A stretch of DNA of 23,165 nt from a virus. Under the pieces are notes generated by a model. That model did not search any database, was not told the DNA's origin, and was given only the letters and a program-made list of their open reading frames with translations. Shown one piece after another: positions 16,980 to 23,165 of the stretch; within the stretch, counting starts at the first letter, position 1, and each line of letters starts with the position of its first letter. Position numbers and translations under genes: made by a program. Location of the stretch: positions 1-23,165 of IMG/VR virus record IMGVR_UViG_3300037042_002568; one strand, given 5' to 3'.

Positions 16980-17262
16980 CTTGTTTTGTTTGTTCGTTTA
17001 ATATTTTTAACATATCTTCGGTGATTTCAAATTTCTCGTCCTTTTTGATGTTATACCTATAGACCGTTTCCAACATTTCAAGTTTGTCCTTTGCGTTTGT
17101 CATCTTCTCAACAAACCTATCCATTTCCTCCAAATGTTGTGGGTGTTCACCAATCCCAACTGGGTTATTAAAGTAAACCAATAATGTGGCTTCAGCTTCA
17201 GCCATTTCTGACCTATATTTCAAGGTCAGAGCTTCGTACATCTTTTGTGCTATCTTATTCAT
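16948..17262 (-). CDS. Helical hypothetical protein between gp32 and UvsX, 104 aa
   Basis: I do not recognise a family with certainty. The protein is almost entirely helical by composition: residues 1-30 (Ala/Glu/Leu-rich), a conserved-looking loop YFNNPVGIGEHPQHLEE at about 30-46, and a long helix from about 46 to 72 (MDRFVEKMTNAKDKLEMLE). The end is Gln/Glu-rich. It is encoded between gp32 (12 bases away) and uvsX (32-base overlap), the natural place for a recombination mediator such as T4 UvsY, but T4 UvsY is longer (137 residues) and I see no sequence match that would justify the name. A structural comparison with UvsY would settle it. Confidence 0.8.
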   Translation of the reverse strand: MNKIAQKMYEALTLKYRSEMAEAEATLLVYFNNPVGIGEHPQHLEEMDRFVEKMTNAKDKLEMLETVYRYNIKKDEKFEITEDMLKILNEQTKQDGNQEEGNQF

Positions 17263-17274
17263 GGCTAACTATTT

Positions 17275-18126
17275 TTAGAAAGGTAAGTCCTCAGAGGGTT
17301 CATCATTTGCTTGTGGGTCAACAACCACCACTTCTTCTTCTTTTTGTGCGCCACCCAATGAGATTTCGGCTTCTTCACCATAAACATATTTTTTAAGTTC
17401 AGAATTCCAAATTGGTGTTTCACCAACCGCGACTGCCTCCAAATATTCAACTGGTTTTTTGGAGTATACATCATTCCAAGTTAATTCATCTTGTGACCAA
17501 CCTTCTTTGATTTCTTTATCTTCGTGAAGTGGTGATGGGTCATCGTACATAATTGTTTGAATAACCGTGTACTCTTTTCCTTGTGGTGTTTTTGCCTTAA
17601 TTAACTCAATAATTAAATCTCTACCTTTTTCAGAATCTGTAACATCACCTTTTGCTTTCCAGATTGGTAAGATTTTATCCAATACACCCTCCTGTTTGTA
17701 GTTGTGTTTGAATCTCCAAAATTTAACACCGTCTTGTTCGTTGTCTCTGTCAATCACTTTAACAATATAAAACAAACGTGATCTGTATTGTGAGGCCAAA
17801 TCTTTATCCTCTTTCTTTCCTGTTTGGATAAGTTCATTATAAACTTCCGTTAGTGGTGATCTTTCGTTGTCGTTTTTGTCTGGGTCATACAACTTAACCC
17901 ATTGCCCATTAACTTGAATCTCGTGATACCAAACCTCAACGAATGGTGATGAACCATCTTTTGTTGGTAAAATTCTAATTCTTTTTTGGGCTGATTTTTC
18001 ATTCTTCTGAAGGATTGCTGAAAAATACTTTTTCATTCTGTCCTCTTGTGAAATGTTTTGTCTTTGTGAACTCGGTTGTGAGTTCTTCTCGTACTGTGCC
18101 AGTACCGCATCAATTGAGTTTGCCAT
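17275..18126 (-). CDS. gp32: Single-stranded DNA-binding protein, T4 gp32-like
   Basis: Taking the ATG at 18126, the product has 283 residues starting MANSIDAVLAQYEKN. The N-terminal basic region, the OB-fold core (KRIRILPTKDGSSPFVEVWY, then KFWRFKHNYKQEG) and the acidic tail ending EPSEDLPF match gp32, whose acidic tail contacts UvsX, gp41 loading factors and polymerase. A longer frame exists up to a GTG at 18180, but those 18 codons run into the mobile-element end, so I reject that start. The protein contains no cysteine, so the zinc module of T4 gp32 is absent. The gene is separated from its probable promoter by the inserted tnpB element. Confidence 0.92.
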   Translation of the reverse strand: MANSIDAVLAQYEKNSQPSSQRQNISQEDRMKKYFSAILQKNEKSAQKRIRILPTKDGSSPFVEVWYHEIQVNGQWVKLYDPDKNDNERSPLTEVYNELIQTGKKEDKDLASQYRSRLFYIVKVIDRDNEQDGVKFWRFKHNYKQEGVLDKILPIWKAKGDVTDSEKGRDLIIELIKAKTPQGKEYTVIQTIMYDDPSPLHEDKEIKEGWSQDELTWNDVYSKKPVEYLEAVAVGETPIWNSELKKYVYGEEAEISLGGAQKEEEVVVVDPQANDEPSEDLPF

Positions 18127-18164
18127 AGATTTTTGTTTTAAATTTTTATCTCTTTTATCTGACT

Positions 18165-18209
18165 CCACCGAAAAACCCACAAATCTTTAGTTTGTGGGAT
18201 GTAAGGTGG
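18165..18209 (+). repeat. Left-end hairpin of the tnpB element
   Basis: An 8-bp stem CCCACAAA (18176-18183) / TTTGTGGG (18191-18198) has a 7-base loop and is enclosed by an outer stem CCACC (18165-18169) / GGTGG (18205-18209). Loop and stem foot resemble those of the right end (AAACCCA...TCTTTA...TGGGA). Read on the minus strand, the inner stem is followed by TTTTT, so it could also stop transcription coming from the gp32 promoter. Confidence 0.75.
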
Positions 18210-18309
18210 TTATTAAACATAATAATAAATAGAATTTTTTAATAAATCAATAACTTTTTGGTTTTTCCATATATTTATATATATATAGAGAAATCTAACA
18301 CAATATAAA

Positions 18310-19548
18310 ATGAAAACATATACAATAAGACTTTTCCCATCACAAGAACAAATATCAAAACTTAACAAGTTGTCAGATATTCGTATGGATGTGTGGAATA
18401 CACTTATTGATACACAACAAAAAGAATACGAAGAAAAAAAGAAAATATATCGTAAATTTGATTTAATTAATCTATTACCAGAATTAAAAAATACCATTAA
18501 ACCTGAATGGAAAGAGTTAAATGCTAAAGCTATACAAACAATCGCTACTGAAGTTTCACAATCTTACCAATCATTTTTTACTTTAATTAAAAAAGATAAA
18601 ACAACAAGACCACCTAAACAAAAAGAACTTGGAAAATATCATACATTAACTTTTAACCAATCAGGATGGATATTCAGAGATGATAAAATTATTATAAATC
18701 AAATTCCATTTGATTATAAAACAAATTTAACAAATATTTCAAAATTAAACATTAAAGAAATTAGAGTTAAAAACAAGAATAACAAATGGTTGTGTGATAT
18801 TGTTGTTAATGATAAGAACGAATATATTGATGAAAAACTAATTAAAACAAAAGTTTTATCCATAGATTTAGGACTTAAAAATTTAGGAACTGGTGTGGAT
18901 AATAAAGGAAATGTAATAATTCTAAAAAATAAATCTAAAAAAATTAATCAATATTTTTCTAAACAAATAGATAAGATTAAATCTAAATTATCTAAAAAAG
19001 AAAAAGGAAGTAAAAATTATTTTAAACTAAATCAAGTTAAGAAAAAACTATATTCTAAAAAGAACTCACAAATAAAACAAACTCTACATATTCAGAGTAA
19101 AAAATTAACGAATATGAACTACAAAACAATTGTAGTTGGTGAATTGACAATTAAATCTTTAATGTCTACAGAAGGTGTTAATAAAAACAAAAAAGGTATT
19201 AGAAAATCATTTAATGAATCTAATATTAATATGTTTTTACAATTTCTTAAATATAAATCACAACATAAATTAATAGATGTTATTAAAATAGATGAGAAAT
19301 ACACAACACAACTTAATTCTTTAACTGGAAGAATGTTTAAAGAAAAGGTAGGATTAAAAGATAGAGTTGTTAAATTAAATGATAATGTTGTAATAGATAG
19401 AGATTTAAATTCAGCAATTAATATTATGAAAAGATATTACGACAATCATCTTGCTTCTATGACAGAGCCACTGGATTATTCCAGTGTAATTATGAACAAC
19501 AATGTTTGTAATAACCAATCCTTAATTAGGAAACCCATCGTTCTTTAA
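18310..19548 (+). CDS. tnpB: RNA-guided endonuclease TnpB (IS605 OrfB family), zinc ribbon degenerate
   Basis: The 412-residue protein starts MKTYTIRLFPSQEQISKLNK, a typical TnpB N-terminus. RuvC motifs are intact: D186 in LSIDLGLKNL, E278 in VVGELTIKSL and D363/D365 in VIDRDLNSAINI. TnpB is the ancestor of Cas12: it uses an omega RNA made from the element's 3' end to cut DNA that matches the flanking guide next to a target-adjacent motif. The four cysteines of the usual zinc ribbon, expected between about 334 and 360, are absent; the corresponding segment reads TTQLNSLTG... KLNDNVVIDRD. Only two cysteines exist elsewhere (162, 400). The gene is very A-rich, runs against all its neighbours, and its stop codon lies within the right-end hairpin. 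Confidence 0.92.
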   Translation: MKTYTIRLFPSQEQISKLNKLSDIRMDVWNTLIDTQQKEYEEKKKIYRKFDLINLLPELKNTIKPEWKELNAKAIQTIATEVSQSYQSFFTLIKKDKTTRPPKQKELGKYHTLTFNQSGWIFRDDKIIINQIPFDYKTNLTNISKLNIKEIRVKNKNNKWLCDIVVNDKNEYIDEKLIKTKVLSIDLGLKNLGTGVDNKGNVIILKNKSKKINQYFSKQIDKIKSKLSKKEKGSKNYFKLNQVKKKLYSKKNSQIKQTLHIQSKKLTNMNYKTIVVGELTIKSLMSTEGVNKNKKGIRKSFNESNINMFLQFLKYKSQHKLIDVIKIDEKYTTQLNSLTGRMFKEKVGLKDRVVKLNDNVVIDRDLNSAINIMKRYYDNHLASMTEPLDYSSVIMNNNVCNNQSLIRKPIVL

Positions 19549-19567
19549 ACGATGGGAGGATGTCATC
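19400..19567 (+). ncRNA. Predicted omega RNA scaffold of TnpB (5' end approximate)
   Basis: In IS605 elements the guide RNA is made from the 3' end of tnpB through the right end, with the guide copied from flanking DNA. Here the tnpB 3' region holds a strong hairpin CACTGGA (19469-19475) / TCCAGTG (19480-19486) inside the coding frame, a small TCCT/AGGA stem at 19519-19531, and the right-end hairpin at 19534-19556. The guide would begin near 19568. The 5' limit is a guess and no expression evidence is available. Confidence 0.5.
19534..19556 (+). repeat. Right-end hairpin of the tnpB element
   Basis: Arms CCCATCGT (19534-19541) and ACGATGGG (19549-19556) form an 8-bp stem, 9 bp if the T-A pair at 19542/19548 is counted. 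The tnpB stop TAA (19546-19548) lies in the loop. It mirrors the left-end hairpin in loop sequence and in the CCCA/TGGG foot. Confidence 0.8.
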
Positions 19568-19572
19568 TCTAA

Positions 19573-19602
19573 CAAGTATAAGTGATTTTTTTGTATTGTC
19601 AA
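19573..19602 (-). promoter_or_regulatory. Probable promoter of the gp32-uvsX unit, Bacteroidota type
   Basis: On the minus strand TTGACA (19602-19597) is followed after 16 bases by TATACT, and the whole reads TTG-N19-TATACTTG (19580-19573). That fits the Bacteroidota -33/-7 pattern TTG-N19-TAnnTTTG with one mismatch, and also a sigma70-type promoter. It lies directly after the upstream terminator and points at gp32. The mobile element now begins a few bases beyond the expected start of transcription. Confidence 0.65.
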
Positions 19603-19606
19603 ATAA

Positions 19607-19633
19607 AAAAGGGAACCTTGTGGGCTCCCTTTT
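19607..19633 (-). terminator. Rho-independent terminator after the 212-aa gene
   Basis: Arms AAAAGGGA (19607-19614) and TCCCTTTT (19626-19633) pair, extended by two G-C pairs after one mismatch, with a small loop. On the minus strand the hairpin leads into TTTTTTA. It ends the upstream tail-protein unit 20 bases after the 212-residue gene and separates it from the gp32 promoter. Confidence 0.85.
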
Positions 19634-19653
19634 CTTTAATAATTCTTTAATTA

Positions 19654-20292
19654 TTATTCTTCCGTTTCATCGTAAATATTAAAGGTTTTTTTAACTTCGT
19701 TTGGTGAAAAATTCTCCACTTCATCTGATGTTAAAACATATTCGTTTTTTCCTGTTTTTTCCATTTCAACTTGTTTGTCGTCAAAAAAATCTGTTAACTT
19801 TTGATTGTATGGGTATGAATCCAATGATCTTAACATTAATTTTTCTTCCGGAGTTTTATCTCTGTATTTGTCAAACTTGCTTTCAAGGTTTTGGATTCTG
19901 TTTAATATTTCATCCATTCCTTCAAGTTTTGATTGCAAATCATCCAATCTTCTGAACATGCTATCCATAAACGCTTCTTGTTTGTCTTTAATGTCCATTT
20001 GAGTTGAAACTAAATCCGTGATGTCAATTTCTTCTTCTCCACCCTCTTCAGTTGTTGTTTCTTCTGCTCCAATTTCTTCAACATCCGGATCCGTTGTTAC
20101 ATCTACTGGTTCTGGGACTTCAGTTCCTGTTGGTGCTGGTGGTGTCGCAGCGTCTGGTGCTGGTGGTGGTGTATCCGCTAAACCAGGTTCTGGTGCTGGT
20201 GGTAAAACCGGTGGTTCTTGTTCATTTAATACATATGTATTAATCTGATTGAACCTTTTTAATTCCTCCAATATTTTTCTATCTAAACTCAT
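19654..20292 (-). CDS. Pro/Ala-rich acidic coiled-coil protein, 212 aa, function unknown
   Basis: The protein starts MSLDRKILEELKRFNQINTY. Residues about 26-58 are a flexible Pro/Ala linker, 60-90 are strongly acidic (Glu/Thr-rich), and 95-145 form a likely coiled coil (LVSTQMDIKDKQEAFMDSMF, then LDDLQSKLEGMDEILNRIQN). The C-terminal 60 residues look like a small folded domain (LTDFFDDKQVEMEKTGKNEY). There is no signal peptide or membrane segment. It follows the large tail-type gene and the 75-residue gene and is closed by a strong terminator. A structural-assembly or scaffold-like role is conceivable from the coiled coil, but I do not recognise the family. Confidence 0.8.
   Translation of the reverse strand: MSLDRKILEELKRFNQINTYVLNEQEPPVLPPAPEPGLADTPPPAPDAATPPAPTGTEVPEPVDVTTDPDVEEIGAEETTTEEGGEEEIDITDLVSTQMDIKDKQEAFMDSMFRRLDDLQSKLEGMDEILNRIQNLESKFDKYRDKTPEEKLMLRSLDSYPYNQKLTDFFDDKQVEMEKTGKNEYVLTSDEVENFSPNEVKKTFNIYDETEE
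20131..20203. repeat. Three copies of a 13-base Pro/Ala-coding repeat
   Basis: TGGTGCTGGTGGT occurs at 20131-20143, 20155-20167 and 20191-20203 within the 212-residue gene. On the coding strand it encodes Pro-Pro-Ala-Pro units of the linker. The stretch is clearly richer in G and C than its surroundings, and repeats of this kind can change copy number by slippage. Confidence 0.7.
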
Positions 20293-20305
20293 TTTTAAAT
20301 TTTTA

Positions 20306-20533
20306 TTAACCGTTTAATAGTGTTTTAACACCAGCTGGAGTCTCAACTCTTAATGTTCTGTTTGTTTGCATTGTGTTGTCCACTCTTTCAATCAAACCAT
20401 CTTTCATTCTAATTACATAACAATCACCGGTATCCAAGTCACATACTTGTTTGTGATTGTCGTCTATTTGTTTTTCAGACACTCTTGTATCCTTTCTCAA
20501 ATAATTATCCAATAACATTTTAATATTGCTCAT
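20306..20533 (-). CDS. Small hypothetical protein, 75 aa
   Basis: I do not recognise this family. The protein begins MSNIKMLLDNYLRKDTRVSE with a short helix, then has a beta-rich centre (QVCDLDTGDCYVIRMKDGLI, with two cysteines seven residues apart) and a basic, Thr-rich end. It lies 26 bases after the large tail-type gene and 13 bases before the 212-residue gene, so it belongs to the same unit. The compact packing and the good fit to neighbour codon use support a real gene. There is no signal peptide or membrane segment. Confidence 0.7.
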   Translation of the reverse strand: MSNIKMLLDNYLRKDTRVSEKQIDDNHKQVCDLDTGDCYVIRMKDGLIERVDNTMQTNRTLRVETPAGVKTLLNG

Positions 20534-20559
20534 AACGTTTTTTCTATATAAATATATCG

Positions 20560-23165
20560 TTATCCGAAAAACTTCTTAAACGCGGTCTCGTATTTTTTCA
20601 TATATGATAAATAAGCGTCATAAATGTTTTTATTTTGTGGTTTTATTTTTTCATCGTACCTTTGTTTGAACTCAATATACTGTTTAGGTAATGTTGTGTA
20701 AAAACCGGTACCTCCACCATCTTTTATATACCACGTCTGATCCCAGAACAACGTAAATACTGTATACGCTTGAGCATATTTTTTGGCTTGTGTTAACTCA
20801 GTACTATTATTCACCCATGTATTAATATAATCAACGTATTGTTGTGTAACACCAGCGTAGAAGTCTAAGGAATCTTGATAACTATTAAAATTAAAATACG
20901 GGTACGGTGTTGTAATAATAGTTGTAGTCGCACAAACCTTTCCAGTCACTAGTTGTAATATAGAGTCTGTATAATCATTAAATGCTCCACTACCATATAA
21001 ATTGTAATTAAATGATGTTATGACATTCTTATCAATTGAATTAAGTGGTTGTGTTTTAACAATACCATAGTATAACGGTTTTAAAACAGCATCTATTGAT
21101 GAATTTGAAACTAATTCAAATAATTCATTTTCAGTTATTTGTGTGGTTTTTAGGTCAACATATGGTAACGTATTGTATTTTTCAAGTTCAAATTTTTGAC
21201 ACTCTGGTTCACTACCTTTAATGGCTCCAGGAGTTTTTGGTGAAATAGTTTCAGATAAATTTGTTACTACTGGTGTTTCCGATGTTTTAAGGGTTTGTAT
21301 TATCAAATCTTTATAATACTTAACATAATTTTTTTCTACAGCTTCAAGTAAACTATTAGGTTTAGGTAAAGTATATAGTGGCATCCTAACCCCTTTAAAT
21401 TGTGTATCAAATTTACCAGGACTAATACTATGGTTGACTTCCATAATCCAATACGGACCATAAAATAATGGGACGTGTCTTAAATTAAAATACATCGTAG
21501 GTTGGATCATAGCATCACCCATACAATCAATTGTACAGGTATATGATCTAGTTTTATAAATACTATATAATGATACCGTTTGTTGAGCCACTTTGTTACC
21601 AGAAGCAGATTCACCAAGTTGTGTTATTAATTTGTTAGACTCTGCCGTATTTTTTTTCTCTGACATATCAAGTTGGACACTTTTGAATATACTTTGGTTT
21701 TGGGTTCCGTAATCAACTGAAAAACCAACAACTCTATTGACTTTGGAAAAATCGGTCTCAGGCCCATACGATGTACTTATAGGGTTGTCATATTTTCTCA
21801 AGTCAAACGCATCATCCCTAAACTTAACGAACTTCGCTTCACTTGCGACATGTTCCGATGGTTTACCAACATATACACATAAAAACTTAGGTCGTGAGTC
21901 CATATAATCCACATCTAAATAGGTTCCGAACATTGAATTTGGTATTTCAACAGGTATCGGAGTATTTTGTCTCACCGCTTCTTGAATCCCATAAAAATTA
22001 ACGTATGCTGGCATAGCAAAAAATATGAAATTATTTTTTTCTAGTATTTTACTAACAAGGTCTAAGTAATTTTTATTTGGGTCTGTTAAAAAACTTTCTA
22101 AATCACTTACTGATATTGTAAACTGATCACCAATATCCCTATTTGCTCTATCAAAAAATAAGAAATCTTCAAAAATCGTTTTGTTTTTAAAATCACTTCC
22201 GGCAATCCACTTATCGTTCATTGTCTTTAATGTCGTATAATATTCCAACTTAACAACGTTCCCAGATGTGGTACTATTAACCACATTTGTTTTAACCTTA
22301 ACTTCTTCTAAATTTTTATTTAAAAAAGATATTATTTCATTTAACACATAACTATTAAAAGTATTTTGTTCAACAACAAAACTATTAATTAATTGAATAA
22401 ATTTAATTTTGTTAAAGGCACTATCTTTTAATTTTTCTTTTGCATATAATCTTATAAGTGGGTATAATGTTTCAATACTTGAAACACTAAACTCTATGTC
22501 GTTGTCAATAAAAAATGAAGTTATTGCCGACCCATTATTTGTGTATTTTATTCCTGTTTGATCAAAATCACCTATGTATTTTTTAAGTGTTTTCCATTCT
22601 AAACCATTTGCAGCTTGACTCAATAATAAAGCGTTAGGACCTGTCAAAACACCGTCGCCTGGTAAGGTTCCACTAATATATTTTGGTAATGGAGAAAAAC
22701 TAATAGGTTTAAAATTTGGATTACTACTAAAATAGTTAAAGGTTTTTCTATTGAAGTTTCCTGGATTTCCCATTTTCAAAACACAATCAAAATTTAAAAG
22801 TTCAACAACTTTAGCCATAAAATTTTTGGTTTGTGCTTCGGCTAATAATTTTCCATCCAAAATTTCTTGGTTTGTTAATGTGACTGAATTTTTTGGTAAT
22901 AAATAAAGAGATTCTATTTGGTACAATAATTTTTTCTGTCCAACATTTTTTACTTTACCCGGTGTATCTGTTGTTGCTTGTGTTTGTTCCCCAAACAAAA
23001 CCATATCGGATATCACATCTTTTGGGTTACAAAAATTTAAAAACAACTTTTCAAACTCATCCAATATTTTTGGTTCAAACACCGCAAAAATTTCATCAAT
23101 TTTTGAATAAGTGGATTGACTATCTTTAAGTTCAAACGGTGTTTGTGGTGTATTATCGGTATAAA
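20560..23165 (-). CDS. Large tail/baseplate protein, possibly hub-like; 5' end beyond the window
   Basis: The frame is open from the stop at 20560-20562 to the right edge, at least 867 residues. A GTG at 23082 can be read as a start, but the same frame continues upstream without a stop and reads as normal protein (FELKDSQSTYSKIDEIFAVF), so the gene is truncated at its 5' end here. Around 21380-21560 the sequence reads CMGDAMIQPTMYFNLRHVPL, then YGPYWIMEVNHSISPGKFDT, the pattern of the last beta barrel in phage hub proteins of the gpD/gp27 type (a ligand-free 'pG' turn, then 'Y.I..V.H.i....f.T'). That makes a baseplate-hub-like role plausible, although the length is far above T4 gp27 (391). 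The C-terminal 250 residues are unfamiliar. Confidence 0.75.
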   Translation of the reverse strand, partial: YTDNTPQTPFELKDSQSTYSKIDEIFAVFEPKILDEFEKLFLNFCNPKDVISDMVLFGEQTQATTDTPGKVKNVGQKKLLYQIESLYLLPKNSVTLTNQEILDGKLLAEAQTKNFMAKVVELLNFDCVLKMGNPGNFNRKTFNYFSSNPNFKPISFSPLPKYISGTLPGDGVLTGPNALLLSQAANGLEWKTLKKYIGDFDQTGIKYTNNGSAITSFFIDNDIEFSVSSIETLYPLIRLYAKEKLKDSAFNKIKFIQLINSFVVEQNTFNSYVLNEIISFLNKNLEEVKVKTNVVNSTTSGNVVKLEYYTTLKTMNDKWIAGSDFKNKTIFEDFLFFDRANRDIGDQFTISVSDLESFLTDPNKNYLDLVSKILEKNNFIFFAMPAYVNFYGIQEAVRQNTPIPVEIPNSMFGTYLDVDYMDSRPKFLCVYVGKPSEHVASEAKFVKFRDDAFDLRKYDNPISTSYGPETDFSKVNRVVGFSVDYGTQNQSIFKSVQLDMSEKKNTAESNKLITQLGESASGNKVAQQTVSLYSIYKTRSYTCTIDCMGDAMIQPTMYFNLRHVPLFYGPYWIMEVNHSISPGKFDTQFKGVRMPLYTLPKPNSLLEAVEKNYVKYYKDLIIQTLKTSETPVVTNLSETISPKTPGAIKGSEPECQKFELEKYNTLPYVDLKTTQITENELFELVSNSSIDAVLKPLYYGIVKTQPLNSIDKNVITSFNYNLYGSGAFNDYTDSILQLVTGKVCATTTIITTPYPYFNFNSYQDSLDFYAGVTQQYVDYINTWVNNSTELTQAKKYAQAYTVFTLFWDQTWYIKDGGGTGFYTTLPKQYIEFKQRYDEKIKPQNKNIYDAYLSYMKKYETAFKKFFG

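Larger units (their letters stand above)
18160..19567 (+). mobile_element. IS200/IS605-type element carrying only tnpB, inserted in the gp32 leader (ends approximate)
   Basis: The only plus-strand gene in the window is flanked by two matching subterminal hairpins, the mark of IS200/IS605 ends: left arms CCCACAAA/TTTGTGGG around a TCTTTAG loop and right arms CCCATCGT/ACGATGGG around TCTTTAA. No tnpA transposase is present, so the element is of the tnpB-only type and must be moved by a transposase in trans or be fixed. The ends were placed by hairpin spacing and by ATC-ended strings at both sides (TTTTATC on the left, GTCATC on the right), and may be wrong by several bases. It lies between the gp32 promoter (19573-19602) and the gp32 start (18126). 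Confidence 0.75.

Noticed and set aside
17275-18180. Longer gp32 start (301 codons) from a GTG at 18180
   Set aside because: The extra 18 codons come from the element's left end and leader, the GTG lies in the left-end hairpin, and the peptide MGFSVESDKRDK does not look like a gp32 N-terminus. The ATG at 18126 gives the normal start.
18272-18279. TATAAATA on the minus strand, identical to the T4 late-promoter core, upstream of gp32
   Set aside because: It lies in a TATATA run inside the mobile element, and the same octamer also occurs inside coding sequence (1300-1307 and near 3795). In such AT-rich DNA it is expected by chance.
18213-18497. 94-codon frame on the minus strand opposite the tnpB 5' end
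   Set aside because: It is antisense to a clearly coding tnpB, has a hydrophobic, Tyr/Phe-rich composition typical of reversed A-rich DNA, and crosses the element leader.
20018-20248. Plus-strand Ser/Gly/Val-rich frames opposite the 212-aa gene
   Set aside because: They mirror the Pro/Ala/Glu repeats on the coding strand and lack independent support.
20560-23082. Complete 840-aa gene starting at the GTG at 23082
   Set aside because: The same frame stays open to the window edge and continues as plausible protein upstream, so the gene is truncated rather than starting here.
1-23165. tRNA genes, rRNA, CRISPR arrays and a replication origin
   Set aside because: I looked on both strands and saw no cloverleaf, no regular repeat-spacer pattern and no iteron cluster.

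Overview
This window is an AT-rich segment of a T4-like contractile-tailed phage, most likely infecting a member of the Bacteroidota. The T4 signature is a set of recognisable homologues: baseplate wedge proteins gp25 and gp6, the single-stranded DNA-binding protein gp32, the recombinase UvsX, the gp41/DnaB replicative helicase and a T4 RNase H-type flap nuclease. The host guess rests on three things seen here: starts almost without Shine-Dalgarno sequences, one promoter matching the Bacteroidota pattern TTG-N19-TAnnTTTG (TATACTTG here), and a small DUF5522-like protein of a family I know from Bacteroidota. No tRNA, CRISPR array or replication origin is visible. Apart from an IS605-type insertion, every gene is on the minus strand, so the direction of reading is from high to low coordinates.

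Layout in the direction of transcription. (1) 23165-19654: a large tail or baseplate protein whose 5' end lies beyond the window, a 75-residue unknown, and a Pro/Ala/acidic coiled-coil protein, closed by a strong terminator. (2) 19602-15993: a promoter followed, after an inserted tnpB element, by gp32, a 104-residue helical protein and UvsX. (3) 15940-13836: a 54-residue ribbon-helix-helix protein, an overlapping zinc-finger/NUMOD/PD-(D/E)XK nuclease and a C5 cytosine methyltransferase. (4) 13843-8680: flap nuclease, a 150-residue unknown, helicase with an in-frame mini-intein, and a B12-dependent ribonucleotide reductase. (5) 8677-8357: a possible 26-codon gene and the DUF5522-like protein, ended by a terminator hairpin. 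(6) 8316-1: gp25, gp6, a 1589-residue virion protein with a hydrophobic core segment, and a partial structural gene leaving the window.

The core genes form a DNA replication/recombination and nucleotide-supply module set between two blocks of tail/baseplate genes. The main surprise is that three replisome genes are each associated with a different kind of mobile DNA: a TnpB element in the gp32 leader, a probable homing nuclease next to uvsX, and an intein inside gp41. The TnpB guide would be copied from DNA overlapping the gp32 promoter, so the element appears set to cut the gp32 leader of related phages that lack it. Genes are tightly packed. No stretch above 300 bases lacks a gene; the two longest gaps, 18127-18309 and 19549-19653, hold the element ends, the gp32 promoter and leader, and a terminator.
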